From positions 999,362 through 1,063,361 of the forward strand of contig MU271148.1 in the NCBI GenBank assembly GCA_021432605.1: a stretch of DNA of 64,000 bases, written 5' to 3'. The notes beneath the pieces were generated by a model, which saw only the letters and a program-made list of their open reading frames with translations, had not been told where the DNA came from and made no database searches. Within the stretch, counting starts at the first letter, position 1. Each line of letters opens with the position of its first letter. A program made the position numbers and the translations under genes. This document shows positions 1 to 10,965 of this stretch, piece after piece. The stretch is from Coniochaeta sp. PMI_546 (lineage: Eukaryota > Ascomycota > Sordariomycetes > Coniochaetales > Coniochaetaceae).

Positions 1-533
1 GGCGTATCGTCTGTGAAGATGGATTACTACCTTTCCGTATTCAATCTTGCTGTAAACACCCTCGGTGCCCTTCTCATCGGGGTCTCTCAATCTTTTGCCA
101 TGGTTGTCCTTGGCGCCTTGGTGTTCACCACCGGGACCGGAGTGAGAGTAACCTGGCTGCCTGTCCTCATCAGCTGCGTTGACAAATCGTCTATCGCCAC
201 ATTGTGCGCCATCGCGTCTATTATCGAAGCATTCGGAGTCCTCGGTGGCGCTCCACTTCTGGGGCTGGCGGCGGGAATCGGGTTCAACCTCCCAGAGTCA
301 TTCATGGGATTGCCTTTCTTTTGCGCAGCGGTATGTCCTCACCATGTCATGCTAATGTATATCGGCAGTCTTGAACTAACGTCATCTCTAAGTTCCTTTA
401 TATCCTCGGTCTGATGCTCATCGCCATGTTCAAGCCATCACCCTTGAAAAACGACCAGGGCGCGGCTCGCCCGAACGAACGTCTTGCGAGGAATGGTGGA
501 GAGCCCACTACCAGGCTTCAGTTTCGCGATTGA
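1..533 (+). CDS. MFS transporter, C-terminal part (truncated by window edge)
   Basis: This is the 3' end of a major facilitator superfamily membrane transporter, and its start lies outside the window. The reading frame is open from base 1. Exon 1 ends at 330, a 62-nt intron (331-392) has GTATGT, an ACTAAC branch site and a TAAG acceptor, and exon 2 runs 393-533 in phase 0. Several hydrophobic helices are visible: one around SVFNLAVNTLGALLIGVS, one around AMVVLGALVFTTG, one around ATLCAIASIIEAFGVLGG, and a last helix rebuilt across the intron (FLYILGLMLIAMF). A short polar cytosolic tail follows. The pattern of six C-terminal helices plus tail fits fungal MFS carriers, but the substrate cannot be read from this part. 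It converges on the glutamine-synthetase-like gene 247 bp downstream. Confidence 0.8.
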
Positions 534-780
534 GAGATTTTCTGAATTGTTCTTCAGATGGTACATCATACACCGGTAGAGAAATATATGGGACTTTTCC
601 CTAGCTAGACTACTGCTCTGGCTTCCAGTTTCCTGAGTAACTTAACAGAGCATACTCCATAACCACAACGACAATCGACACTTACAGGGCAGAGAGCTTG
701 GTATACATGCCCCAAATTGGGTCATGTAGGCGACCATCATAGCTTGACGCGAAACTCTCACCCGACCGCTATCAAGAATG

Positions 781-2154
781 CTAGAATTCTTTTGCAAGGA
801 AATGCAGTATATCATTTGGATTCTTCTGGTCTTGTTGCCGTTTGTCCTGATCCCGGAGATAGCGGTAATGCTCCAGAATCGCCGGGCCTAAAACCTCTTC
901 CAAACCCTGGAAGCCCTCTCTCATGATGTCATTTGACTCCTGCAGACTCCGCGGGAGACGGACGGTGACACCGTGGTCGCGCCGCTGAGCATCGCTCATC
1001 TGGCTGCAAGGAATCTCGCAGTCCTTCCACGTAAGAGCCTCCTCCCCGGTGATCCCCAAGAGACCGGCCGCGATGTAAGTCGACAGAACGAGGTATGGAT
1101 TAGCAGTGAAATCCATAGCCCGCAACTCCCAGTGGTTGGGCTTCACCCGACGGATGCCAGTGTCCTTGTTCTCTTGGCCCCAGGATACCCACTCGCAAAG
1201 CATCGGAAAGCCGAGACGTTCGTAGCTGACGGCATTCGGCATGCCGAACGCAGCCAGCAGAGTTAGGCGTTTCAGCATACCGGCCAAGAAGAAGGAGTTC
1301 GCCTCAGGACTGACGCCAGACATGGAGATGTGGGCGTGGAGTCCGCTAGAGCAGCGCTTGGCGAACGGTTTGGGGAAGAATGTTGCCGACAGGCCCCTTC
1401 GGCTCGCCACCCTCTTGATGATCTCCACCGCGACGACCAGGGAATCGGTCGCCTGCAGTGGCGGCCGTGGGCCAAGGGTGATCTCGAATTGCTGGAAGCT
1501 GCCTTCGGCATGGAATTGATGCACGGAGATTCCACACATCTCAAGCGCCTCTACACAGGCCTCAACACAGTCACCATAGCTGCTCCGCATGGCTGATGCC
1601 GTACTCCAGTAGACTCGTGGGTCCTCCGCCGTCTCCGCATTGGTAGAGGTAAAGGGATTTAAAGGCTTAGGTTCGAACGGCTCGTCAAGAAGGTAGAACT
1701 CCAGTTCAAACCCGACCAGAAACTCGGCACCGGTCGCCCCTCGGCACAGTTCAAGGACTTGCTGGAGTGCTGTCCGTGGGCACCGATTACCGGACCCTTC
1801 AGGCGGCGAATCGCAGCCCAGTGCCGTATTGCCCACGAACCAGCAGCTCACCGCCGCGTGCCGTTCATCGCCGAGAAGCCGCACAGAAGTCCAGTCCGGC
1901 TGCATGCTGGCAGCACCCGTGATACTGAAGTTCGGAATGGACGAGACGTCTTCCAGATGGCTTGCCATGAAGACCGTCGGGAGCATCAGGGGCAGACCGC
2001 CTTCCGCCATTTCGCGAGCTCGCGAGAGCGAGTGCTTCCGCACCCGTGTGATCCCGAAGAAATCGACCCAGAGGAATTCAATGTACTCGACTTTGGGATG
2101 GGCAGTCAAGAATTTTGGAAAGGGAGCCATGGTTTTCTCGGTCGCGGAAGACAT
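781..2154 (-). CDS. Glutamine-synthetase-like ATP-dependent ligase (GS/FluG C-terminal type)
   Basis: Single-exon protein of 457 aa in the GS fold of ATP-dependent amine/ammonia ligases. An N-terminal beta-grasp region (about residues 20-110) precedes the catalytic domain. Visible family motifs are FELEF at 149-153 (metal-binding glutamates), HAEGSFQQFEI at about 215-225, a degenerate G-x-H-x-H-x-S segment GLHAHIS at 271-277, and an ELRAMDFTANPYL block near the C-terminus, matching the conserved R-x-x-D-x-x-ANPYL region of GS. The length fits the stand-alone GS-like proteins of filamentous fungi related to the FluG C-terminal half, not the shorter eukaryotic GS that makes bulk glutamine. The likely substrate is therefore a gamma-glutamyl acceptor such as an amine or polyamine; this is inference. 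It is transcribed divergently from the membrane-protein gene at 2778. Confidence 0.85.
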   Translation of the reverse strand: MSSATEKTMAPFPKFLTAHPKVEYIEFLWVDFFGITRVRKHSLSRAREMAEGGLPLMLPTVFMASHLEDVSSIPNFSITGAASMQPDWTSVRLLGDERHAAVSCWFVGNTALGCDSPPEGSGNRCPRTALQQVLELCRGATGAEFLVGFELEFYLLDEPFEPKPLNPFTSTNAETAEDPRVYWSTASAMRSSYGDCVEACVEALEMCGISVHQFHAEGSFQQFEITLGPRPPLQATDSLVVAVEIIKRVASRRGLSATFFPKPFAKRCSSGLHAHISMSGVSPEANSFFLAGMLKRLTLLAAFGMPNAVSYERLGFPMLCEWVSWGQENKDTGIRRVKPNHWELRAMDFTANPYLVLSTYIAAGLLGITGEEALTWKDCEIPCSQMSDAQRRDHGVTVRLPRSLQESNDIMREGFQGLEEVLGPAILEHYRYLRDQDKRQQDQKNPNDILHFLAKEF

Positions 2155-2666
2155 TGTGTTGAGGGTTGGTAGGCTGAGGTGGAGGTACGTGTGAAGAGTT
2201 GGAAGCCGGGCTCGCTACAAGGCTCGTTTTGGGATGTGGGTGGTTTACCGGCGTGGATTGAGCGAAAGGCGCAGAGAACGGGAGGTAAGGTACTGCTGAC
2301 CGCAGCGAAGGTCGGCTCAAAGTGGGATGTCGTTCAGCCAACTGCAGCACTTCCTCAAGACTGGGATGGGAACTCGAGCCACATTGCGAGCGCCGACAAA
2401 GAGCAAGGAGATTATGATTCCTACCGCGCAGTAAGAATAATAGGTACCTATGGGCAGCCATCAAAATCCGGGCGCCAGCCGGCCAGTTCTTGGGCGGCCT
2501 GTGTGTGCCCGACGTTCGCGATCTGCATCGCCCTTCTTAGTCTTGGACAAAGTTTAGAAGTATTTGGTCAAACATCTCCCGCGATTAATGCACAATAACT
2601 TTCTTTGTTTTGTACATGTCCGTCAACTTTGTCAGATGCTGGGCAGCGCAGCTTCGTACAGGCAGT
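2155..2666. other. Divergent intergenic region
   Basis: This is the 5' region of the GS-like gene and the distal promoter of the membrane-protein gene. It contains one TACATGTC site at 2613-2620. I see no convincing coding sequence here. Confidence 0.6.
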
Positions 2667-2709
2667 GACATGTCCAACAAGCGACATGTCGTCTAACGAA
2701 CGACATGTC
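2667..2709. promoter_or_regulatory. Three tandem GACATGTC palindromes
   Basis: The perfect 8-bp palindrome GACATGTC occurs at 2667-2674, 2683-2690 and 2702-2709, with a near copy (TACATGTC) at 2613-2620. The copies lie between the divergent GS-like and membrane-protein genes and just upstream of a TATAAC element at 2723. The spacing of 16 and 19 bp and the shared flanking CCAAC suggest a binding-site array for a dimeric factor. The function is inferred only from spacing, symmetry and position. Confidence 0.4.
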
Positions 2710-2777
2710 CAACGCGGGTCTGTATAACCCCTGAGTGGACGGCCGCAGCTCCAATCTAATTTCATCTATTCTCGCAG

Positions 2778-4134
2778 TGCTTTGCAAGCAGTTGCCGGAT
2801 ATCACCAGGCATTTCTCAACGCGCTTGTTGACTCAGCGAGCTCCGTTGCGGTAACAAGACTCGACAAAGCCGACAGCTGCTATATAAGTTACTTGGAGCA
2901 GCAAATCGCCCTCGTTCCGGCCGACCTTTTCCGCCTGGCATTAGGACCGCGCGACAATGCCACGATCTCTATTCACTCTAGCAAGGTCTTTGAGCTCATG
3001 CGAGACATCGCTGGCTGCATCCGCCGACTCCATCAGTTCGCCATCAATGATGCGCTGGGACAAGCGGATATCATGGATCGTTGTCTAGGTAGCCAGCCAA
3101 GTGCGCTGCAGTTACAGGCATTTGCTCGAATCGTCTTTATCGTTTGTGGATGGATCACTATGCTATACCGACCGGACTTAGACGGTTCCTTGGGGGTCTA
3201 TCTTGCTGCGGATCGCGAAGGGACGAAATCTTACCTCTCAACATCACAGCCACCGGAACGAGCGAAACGGCCTCTCGTTGAGCTTATCAGGGGGTTCGGT
3301 GACATCTTGCCAACGGCACTTGACAGCTCGAATGCTTCTGCCGGCGCAAGACGCCCTGGTCACGGTGCGAGCTCCGCTGTCACCACGGCTATCGTCCTTG
3401 TCTCCCACCTCAACGCCGATACTCTCTGCAGTATTGGCGGAATTGAGATTGTTTGGGTTCACTGCATCAGTTCTCACCTCCTCTTCGACCGCCTAGAGCG
3501 GAAGCTGTTCCTCTTCTGTCTCCCGAGCTTCTGCAAAGTCAATATGGTTGGACAGACTCCTTTTGAGAGGCGAGCATTCTCCGACATCCCAGCACAAATT
3601 TAGCAGTGTTGGCTAACTACAAGCAGGATCTACACTGAGTACTACGAGTGCTCAATGAATCAAAGCCTACCAAGCACATTCCTACAAGAGGTTCTTATGT
3701 CCTATAAGTTACTCTTTGGTGACGAGAAGCGCTCGAGGAACTTGTACCGAGCTGTGGAGAGAAAGAAGGCTCTGGAGGCGGTGGGCCTTGAAGAGGAGCC
3801 TACTCTGGACGGCCTGTGCGGCTTCGCGACGAAGGAAGAAGGCTTTCTCCTCGACATGCTCTCACCACTGAGGATCTCTTACAGTAGCGCGACTGATTTC
3901 CCCGTGCTGGGCAAGAGATTGTTGGAGATCCAAGAATACATCACCGCTCAACGGCCGAGTCGACTATCAAGTTTGTGGCGGGACAGGAGGGACATGCTGA
4001 GCTGGTACACGTTTTGGACAGTCCTGTTCTTCGGGGCTGTGTCTCTCTTCTGTTCAATCCTTCAGGTTATCCTCGGTTGCCTCCAGGTTTTCTTTGCCTA
4101 CAAGAGTTATTACTATCCACCGAACCCGCAATGA
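2778..4134 (+). CDS. Fungal membrane-anchored protein of unknown function; gene ends and splice junction unresolved
   Basis: Two frames together match a common filamentous-fungal family of unknown function. The first block runs to 3537 and contains a GGIEIVWVHCISSHLLFD segment followed by LFLFCLPSFC. The second block ends with SYKLLFGDEKRSR, LWRDRRDMLSWYTFW and one hydrophobic helix (VLFFGAVSLFCSILQVILG), suggesting a C-terminal membrane anchor. Two things are odd. The first in-frame ATG is at 2998, inside conserved-looking sequence, while the frame is open back to 2728 and a CTCGCAG acceptor ends at 2777. A tiny first exon from the ATG at 2686 to 2717 would fit the phase. The junction is also problematic: the best acceptor (GCTAAC...AAGCAG, ending 3626) is out of phase with every nearby GT, whereas acceptors at 3603 or 3606 are in phase with GT at 3538 or 3547. 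It may be intact with weak splice sites or carry a one-base lesion. Confidence 0.55.
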
Positions 4135-5149
4135 CATGAAGCAAAGTCGCTCGACAGCGGCAAATCTTAATCTACTGGTTAACACGGTCCTAATAGGAGC
4201 GGAAACCATCACGAATAGAAAACTTTCCCTGTACACGGGCGAGATGCAACGATCGGAAATGTCTGCAGGCATGCCGCTATGGTTGATGCCCTGCTTTCGA
4301 AGGTCACACCAATATTCCCCCACCATGAACGTACTTCAAAACATGCTTGACCGAGGAGTTGGCAGGTGTGTGTGCCTTCACGAGCGTGGGGTATGGTATG
4401 AGGATGCGAATGGATCCAACCAATGAAAGCCCTGAATCCGACTGGCTCCCATCTCGACCTCCCTGTGTAACGCAGCCCGTCCCGAAGTGCACCAATGCAG
4501 TCGGATAACATTTAGGTGATAGCCTGACAACGCGCTGGCCGCGATAGGGCATGTTGAAGCGACGGTTAGCCACTCTGGCTGGCCGGCGAGAGGAGGCCGC
4601 AATGCGTTGTCATGATGGTTTCACTCCGCAAGATTTCCTTGGCCCAAACATTTCACAGGCAAGGACTGCGTGGTGTTCCACAACATGTGGTCGGGCGTCA
4701 AGATGAGGCAAATCTCGCTCTCTTGAGGTGGCTTTCCGATGATAGCTCCTTATATCGTCCACACCACCTGGGGCTAGGGGGTCACAGGGCTTGCTTCTAG
4801 TGGCCTCGGAAGTATTTCTAGGTATTGCTGCAACATGGTCGATAAGGCTGTGCCAGGCTCTAGGAGACTGGTCGTAGCATCAGAATGTGAGAAGGTGTGT
4901 AAGAAACCTGTACCTGAGTGATACTTCTACAGCGGCTATACGCTGATTGGCCGCGCTGGCATGAGTGAACACACTTTCCCAGCCGCCTGCAACAGATCAG
5001 CGTTTCTCACGCTGTCACTGTTGATTGACGCGGTATTTTGTTGCACTGAGCGAGCACAGGGTGCGGGGAAGCTGTTGAGCCTCAATCTCCTAATAGTTTG
5101 GGATGCCCACGGCTGACATGATATTCCAGTTGTCAGAGCGGTACCCGAA
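4135..5149. other. Intergenic region, no gene seen
   Basis: Only short overlapping frames occur here, without family resemblance, Kozak context or splice structure. I see nothing supportable. Confidence 0.5.
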
Positions 5150-5157
5150 TATAAAAG
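5150..5157 (+). promoter_or_regulatory. TATA box
   Basis: TATAAAAG lies 193 bp upstream of the ATG at 5350 and would drive the small candidate gene there. Another GACATGTC copy lies between them at 5254-5261. Confidence 0.4.
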
Positions 5158-5349
5158 CTACGCTGTGTGTCCGGGCATGAGGTGTTACTGTCTGTCCCAC
5201 ACCAACAGTTCTCTAAACAGCCAGGCGACGAAAAACCTAAATCCACCGTATGTGACATGTCGTGGGCAAAAAGCTGCCTCCCCTTCCTCCCGCCACATTC
5301 ACTGACATTACATCCGTATAGCCAGCACACTTGACAGACATTGGACAAA

Positions 5350-5553
5350 ATGCCGCAGGCCAATCCCAAGCCTCAGGTGAACCTGTCGCAGACCGCAACT
5401 CCTAATAAGGAGCGCGTGCAGCCATGGAAATCATTTCTGTCGGCCGACGTATACGGAAAAGGAGATACTGAGGACCAGAAAGCTGGGAGCCAGGGGATGA
5501 ACAGTCTTGTCAGACTCAAGGTGGAGGCCGACCACAAGACTCTCGGAGGTTAA
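5350..5553 (+). CDS. Candidate small protein, 67 aa, unknown
   Basis: Short intron-less frame of 67 codons. The ATG has a near-ideal fungal start context (ACAAAATGCC) and a TATA box sits at a sensible distance upstream. The product is hydrophilic, rich in K, Q, N and S, with no signal peptide or membrane segment, and I do not recognise a family. It lies convergent to the AsaB-like gene that ends at 5777. It could be a real small protein, the first exon of a larger gene, or chance. Confidence 0.3.
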   Translation: MPQANPKPQVNLSQTATPNKERVQPWKSFLSADVYGKGDTEDQKAGSQGMNSLVRLKVEADHKTLGG

Positions 5554-5776
5554 ATAGCACCACCGACAAGAAGCTCCTGTTTTGTCACTTCTTGTTACGT
5601 TGCTGCCTGATCACAGCGGGAGTTGACTGTTGTGAGCTCCAAGACCAGTTATGGGAGGCACCGCTAAGACATCGGACGCTGTCAGTCTCGAGAGAAATAT
5701 TCTTTCAATACATTTCATGAAAACACTAGTTAAACTTCAATCTGGCACTATAATGTGTCCTATGATATGAGTGATC

Positions 5777-6936
5777 TCAATTCTTCTTGTCGAAGACTAT
5801 TGTTCGGACTTCGATGCTCTCTCTTGGTGTCGCGTCTGCGTTCCCAAGCATGTCAATGAAAGAGGCGTGCGGCGGGCATGCTGGACCGGTATTAGCAGCC
5901 TGTCCCCTTATTATTCAAATCCCAAGGTCACTAAGGACAATAAACAACTTACCAAGGTCATTCTTGATCTCCGAGTCCCAAGTCACAAAGAGGACCGGTC
6001 GGTCTCGTGATTGTTTAGGCCACCAGTACCACTGGTGCGCTGGACTGTACTGTAAATACGTGCCCTCGCCAACAAAGGTGGTCTGCACCTTATCGCAGAC
6101 TTGGACATCCTCGGGCAACACCGATCGCCTGTCGCAGAATGCGAGCGGTGCGTCCTCGACACGACTCACGATCGGACGCCAGACGCTGAGCGAAGGTTAG
6201 ATGGTCACCACTGCCGAGAACTTTGGATGGGCAATGTTGGCTTACTTGATGATGCGAACGCGGTAACTCTTGAGTTCATCCAGCTCGCTCTCGGTGAGGT
6301 AGCGAGTCACGACAATATCGCCGCCAGCACCAGATTCGTCTAAACGTGGTACAGGGGAGTCAACACAAGCACCAGAACCAAACACCGCAGTACCCACCTT
6401 GGTGTACCACTGAAGCCGGTGGAATAGCGGCGAAGCGATTGTCCTCCGGGTTCACATTAACAGGATTTTCGGGATTCGTCCTCTGAGTTGCTATCTTGTT
6501 CTTCCGAAACTGAAATAATCCATTAGACCTAGGCTCTCCCGAAACAGGCTTGCACAGACTGATGGTCATAACTTACCCGCCAATCGAAGCAAATTGCCTT
6601 GCTAGCACCTGTATAGTCTCTGACGAGCTCCAGTGTCTCGTTCAGGTACGGTAGAATGGAATGTCGACCGCCGTCTTCGAGTTCGGCTCCAGACGGTGGG
6701 AGAGCGATACTCTTGTGCTCGATGTACTCAAAGCCACTGGAGTCGAGAGTGAACTGGTCTGTGATATCCCGAATGTCCTTGATACGAATATCGTGGTACT
6801 CCTCGAAGACGCAGTTGGTCTCTTCGTGGCTATCGATCCAGATCTCGTAAGGCTTCTCCAGATCATATTTGGGCGAGGTGGAGAGAAAAGTCAGCGAGGC
6901 CAGGCGATCCATGACGGGCGCGTTTGTCGACGCCAT
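5777..6936 (-). CDS. AsaB/CmcJ-type putative Fe(II)/2-oxoglutarate-dependent oxygenase, copy 1
   Basis: Five exons give a 300-aa protein: 6936-6577, 6509-6398, 6339-6246, 6185-5953 and 5880-5777, with intron phases 0, 1, 2, 1. All introns are GT-AG. The fold family is the fungal AsaB/CmcJ group (hydroxylase/desaturase AsaB, 7-alpha-cephem-methoxylase P8-like), usually found in secondary-metabolite clusters. Visible marks are the N-terminal LEKPYEI, a DIR...F segment, H156-Q-D158 (candidate iron ligands), the block IINVWRP...PLAFCD, the HQWYWWP segment, and a distal H271 in PPHASF followed by R-E-S-I-E-V-R. A second copy lies beyond the adjacent NLR gene in the same orientation. Its promoter faces that of the NLR across 529 bp, so the two may be co-regulated. 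The reaction and substrate are unknown. Confidence 0.85.
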
Positions 6937-7465
6937 TCCTTGGTACGTCGTACAAGAGATTCAACAAGAGTATTTTGTATGCCTTCTTGCACCCTGACCG
7001 TAAGAGAATTTCCAGATAAGTCGAGGGAAAAGAAAGTATCCTGTGCTTCACATTCGGGAAAGGCTGGGTGAACCAGCTGGTAGTTAACATCCACCGATAT
7101 GCCGCACCAGTTACACTGCAAGCCTTTGTGTGAGTGCCGAACCGATCTCCCATGTCCAAAGAATAGCAGTAACGGCAGGAAGTGTGCGAACGTCCATCAA
7201 TTGGCCATCAGCGGAATCCTGCTGATTACCTGCAGGTGACTGTCCGTTGGGTGATTGGCTAACTCAGTGGAATGCATGCTGCGGCATGTTTTACAGTGTC
7301 CATAACCACCGAAGCGAGTGGCATGACCAAGTTTGCAAAGTGAGGTAGGGTATTATAAAGGTAGAGCCTGGCAGGCTTGACCACCGCCGACTGCCCTTGT
7401 TCAGCTCATATCCCCGCCATCTCACGAGGAGTCAACCCCACTAGACTCATTGTGCAAGAAGAAAG
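6937..7465. promoter_or_regulatory. Divergent promoter between AsaB-like gene and NLR
   Basis: This 529-bp region separates two head-to-head genes. A TATAAAGG element at 7354-7361, about 105 bp before the NLR start codon, is a plausible TATA box for the NLR. I see no other clear element. Confidence 0.5.
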
Positions 7466-10400
7466 ATGACGTCCACTGACCAAACCGAGTAAGGAAACTG
7501 CACTTCTTGGTGAACCTGACGTTGACTTTGCTACAATAGCCCCAATTATGCCATGTCCACGTGGGAAAGGGCGTTGGAGACATGTCGCCAGAGCCTCAAT
7601 CATGAGGACTATGAACATATCCTCCAGCTTCGGAGCTACGACTCCATCCTCGATAGCATCAAGCAAATGCAAGCCCTGAGCGGCAGAAATGACTTGCCAT
7701 CGATCCTGTCCCGTGTCCCACAGTCCTTGGCACGCTTTAGCGGTTTCCTTTTCGTGTTCGCGGTTGTGACCTCCGGCAATGACGATGTCCTGCAGACCAC
7801 CTTGATATGGGGTGCAGTTCATCTCTCGCTCGAAGTAAGGGGACTTCGGCTGACTGCTTAGTCTTCGTTTGTTTGATCTTGCTTCGCTAAGCATCTCCTA
7901 GGTTTGTGCATCGTACAATGTTATGTACAGCTCCATCTTCTCCGAGACGGTCAGCTTGCTCGTGGACATGAGTCACGACTTGGAGATCTTCAAAATGTAC
8001 GAATGGCTGTTTAGGCAAGACAACGGCCTTAACGACCTTTTGGTAGATGTCCTCGCGGACGTGCTGATCTTTTGGGTTCACATGGCACGCTTCTTGAGGC
8101 GGAATCCACTGGGTAGGTAAACGCTCCCCCTGACGGCGTGTGGTAACTGACTTCGTACTCCGTTTCCAAGCCAACTTGGCGAGAATGACATGGTCCAATA
8201 TCCGAGAGGAATTCGACGAGACTACGAGCCGGATCAGGAAACGCCTGAAACAGGTCAAGGAAGCCGCAGAAGCTTTGAGTTTGAAGCAGGCAAGCCTCCA
8301 GAATCAACACCTCAACGATGCGTTCGAAAGATACTCCATCAGCGAGCCACCGTTGGACGAAATCTTACCCTTCAGCAACATTCCCTTTCCGCAGAACCCG
8401 CAGTTTTTCGGCAGAAGCAGCGAGTTGCAAAGGATCCATAGCGAGTTGGATGCGGGCCCTGACAGTCACATATACGGCTGCCTGACTTTGACCGGGATGG
8501 GCGGCGCGGGCAAAACCCAGATCGCCCTCAGATATGCTTACGAGCGACTCCAGAGCGGCACCGATATCGTGATCTGGATACACAGCGATGGGGAGCTGGC
8601 CATTCTACAGAGCTTCACAAAAGTAGCTAATCTTCTACGACTCCCTGGGGCGTCAGACGCCCTTGAGCAGAACCGGACGCTGGTAAAGCAATGGCTTCAG
8701 AGATCAAGTAGGTGATATCCCCCACTCACCGCAGTTCCGACCCGGAATGTTGCGGTCAGGAGTGTCAAGCTACGTTGCCAACACATACTCACATCTATAG
8801 GAATATCCTGGCTCTTGATATTTGACAACGTCGAGGACAGCACTCATGTAGCAGAGAGCATTCCAGCCACAACCAACGGCTCAGTCCTCATAACAGCCAG
8901 AAACGAGAGAATTGCGCTCGAGGCCGCCTCCAAGAGCCTTGCTGTCCCCCCATTCACCGTCTCGGAGGGTTCTGCTCTTCTGCTCACCATTGTGCAAAGG
9001 GAGCAATATTCCGACGCAGACCGAAAGGCAGCAGAAGACCTAGCCGAGACACTTGACGGCTTGCCGTTGGCACTAAGCCTTATCGCGTCGCAGATCCTTC
9101 TGCGACACATGTCGGTCGTGCAATTTCTCGGCTTCTTCAAAATCCATTCAGATAATCTCTTTAAGAGAGGAAGGCCGCGGAGCACGTATTACAAGCATGG
9201 GATCGACACCGCCTTCCACGCCAGTTTTGATTCACTCGACGAGACGTCGATTCTGTTGTACGGGGTTGCCTGCTTCATCGCCTCAGACGACATTCCTGAT
9301 GCTCTCTTCAAACCTGATCCCAGTAGTCCCATCGGCAGTGAGGCGCCATGGGACGACATATTGGCGTAAGTTCTTCCACTGGTTTGAAATGCCAGTCCCT
9401 TACTGATTCCCGGGGGGAATAGAGTGGATGATGCGATACAGAATCTTCTGTCTGCATCGCTGTTGACCAGAGACCCTCTCACGGAGAAATATAGGGTCCA
9501 CCGGCTACTACAACAACAGTTCCGGGACTGGCTCGGGGAGGAGCGCAGAGAGACAGCGTACCACAATGCTGCGCGGCTCCTCTTTGAGGCATTCCCAAAA
9601 CAGGTCAACATGCAGACTCTCCACCCTTTCTGGCCGACGTGCAAGCAATACATTCAACATGTCGCATCTCTTGGCGGCAATATACTGAAGTACAAGTACA
9701 ACGATCTCCCTTGGTCTCGGCTGGAGACCTCCGTCATGCTGTCTTCGAACGCTGCGTGGTAGGAGAGCGACCATTCTAGCCTTTGTAGAGTTTATCGACT
9801 GATTCGAAATTCTAGGTATCTTCTCGAGACAGCTGCCATGAATCAGAGCAGCGCGGTCCTTGACGTTGCATTCAAATGTTGCAAGACCAAAGACACCCTT
9901 CTCTACGCAACATTATGTCAAACTGCCGGGATTGTGCAGCGAGAACAGGCTCGCACCACCCAAGCCTACCCCTGGTTTGAGAAGTGCCTAGACATCAGAG
10001 TCAAACTTCTTCCTCCGGATCACGAGGACCTCGCAAACATTTATACCAACATGGCTGGGGCCTACTTGACCGATTACCGCACCGATGAAGCCATCCAAAT
10101 GTACACCGACGCACTGAATATTGACCTCAAGCTGCCGTGGGAAGAGCGGAAGACCATCTTCCTCCGCTATGAGAATCTCGGGATCGCGTATGTGTATAAG
10201 GAAATGTACGCGAAATCCAAAGAGGTGCTTGACGAGAGCCATAAGTATATTTTGGCTTTCTTCGGACCGGATACACACTACGAAGCAATGTGAGCCCGCT
10301 CTGTCACATCGCCCAGCCCTCGATAAAAGCTGACTGATGCCCAGGGAAAACCTATATCGAAGCACTCTACTGATTGCGGAGGGTAAGTACGTGGAGGCCA

Positions 10401-10831
10401 GATCCTGCTGCGACAAGGCGATCAAGAACTTCATCGAGGAAGAGGAGTACCACCCGACGACTCTAGGGGCGCATTACAAACTATCTACCATAGATCTTGC
10501 AGAGGGACAGGTGAACGATGCCATGTAAGTTTCTCGATACGCGAAGACGAGACGATATTAGAACTAATCCAGCGTGCTAAGTGGGAGACTTCGGCGGGTG
10601 CTCGAGATGTGCCAGATTGTCGAACCGACGAAGGGCTCGCAGAGCCACACGGCCCGGGCTTCGTGGAAGCTATCGCGCGTGCTGTTCCAACTGGATCCCG
10701 AAAGCGAAGAGGCTGCGTCGCTGATGAAGACGGCTGAGGATATCCGCAAGGATATACAGGGGGATAAGTACAAGGACCTGCCACCCGAGGACCATAGCTA
10801 CGATATGCTCATTGCCCATTTCTTTCGCTAA
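7466..10831 (+). CDS. STAND/NLR protein: fungal N-terminal domain, NB-ARC, TPR-like C-terminus
   Basis: Nine exons give 959 aa: 7466-7488, 7540-7834, 7902-8112, 8171-8707, 8801-9365, 9423-9758, 9816-10289, 10345-10524, 10573-10831. All introns are GT-AG, phases agree throughout, and the first exon is only 23 nt. The N-terminal part (about 1-230) resembles the alpha-helical domain of unknown function (DUF7708-like) that precedes many fungal NACHT/NB-ARC modules. The nucleotide-binding domain shows a P-loop GMGGAGKT at 285-292, a Walker B-like LLIFDN near 360, GSVLITAR, and GLPLAL at 442-447. From about 640 to the end there are helical TPR-like repeats with recurring A-x(2)-Y and N-x(2)-A patterns. 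Such proteins act in fungal non-self recognition and regulated cell death by nucleotide-driven oligomerisation; the trigger here is unknown. It is flanked by two AsaB-like paralogues. Confidence 0.85.
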
Positions 10832-10965
10832 GCACAGCTATGCGTTCACAGATGATTACATGATAGGGAAATTGAGTCTCATAATAGTAGCTTGCAAGAA
10901 TACAATCTGCAGATACAGTCTTCTCTAAACCTCCTTACATATGCAACCTTGGATGTGAGCGAACG

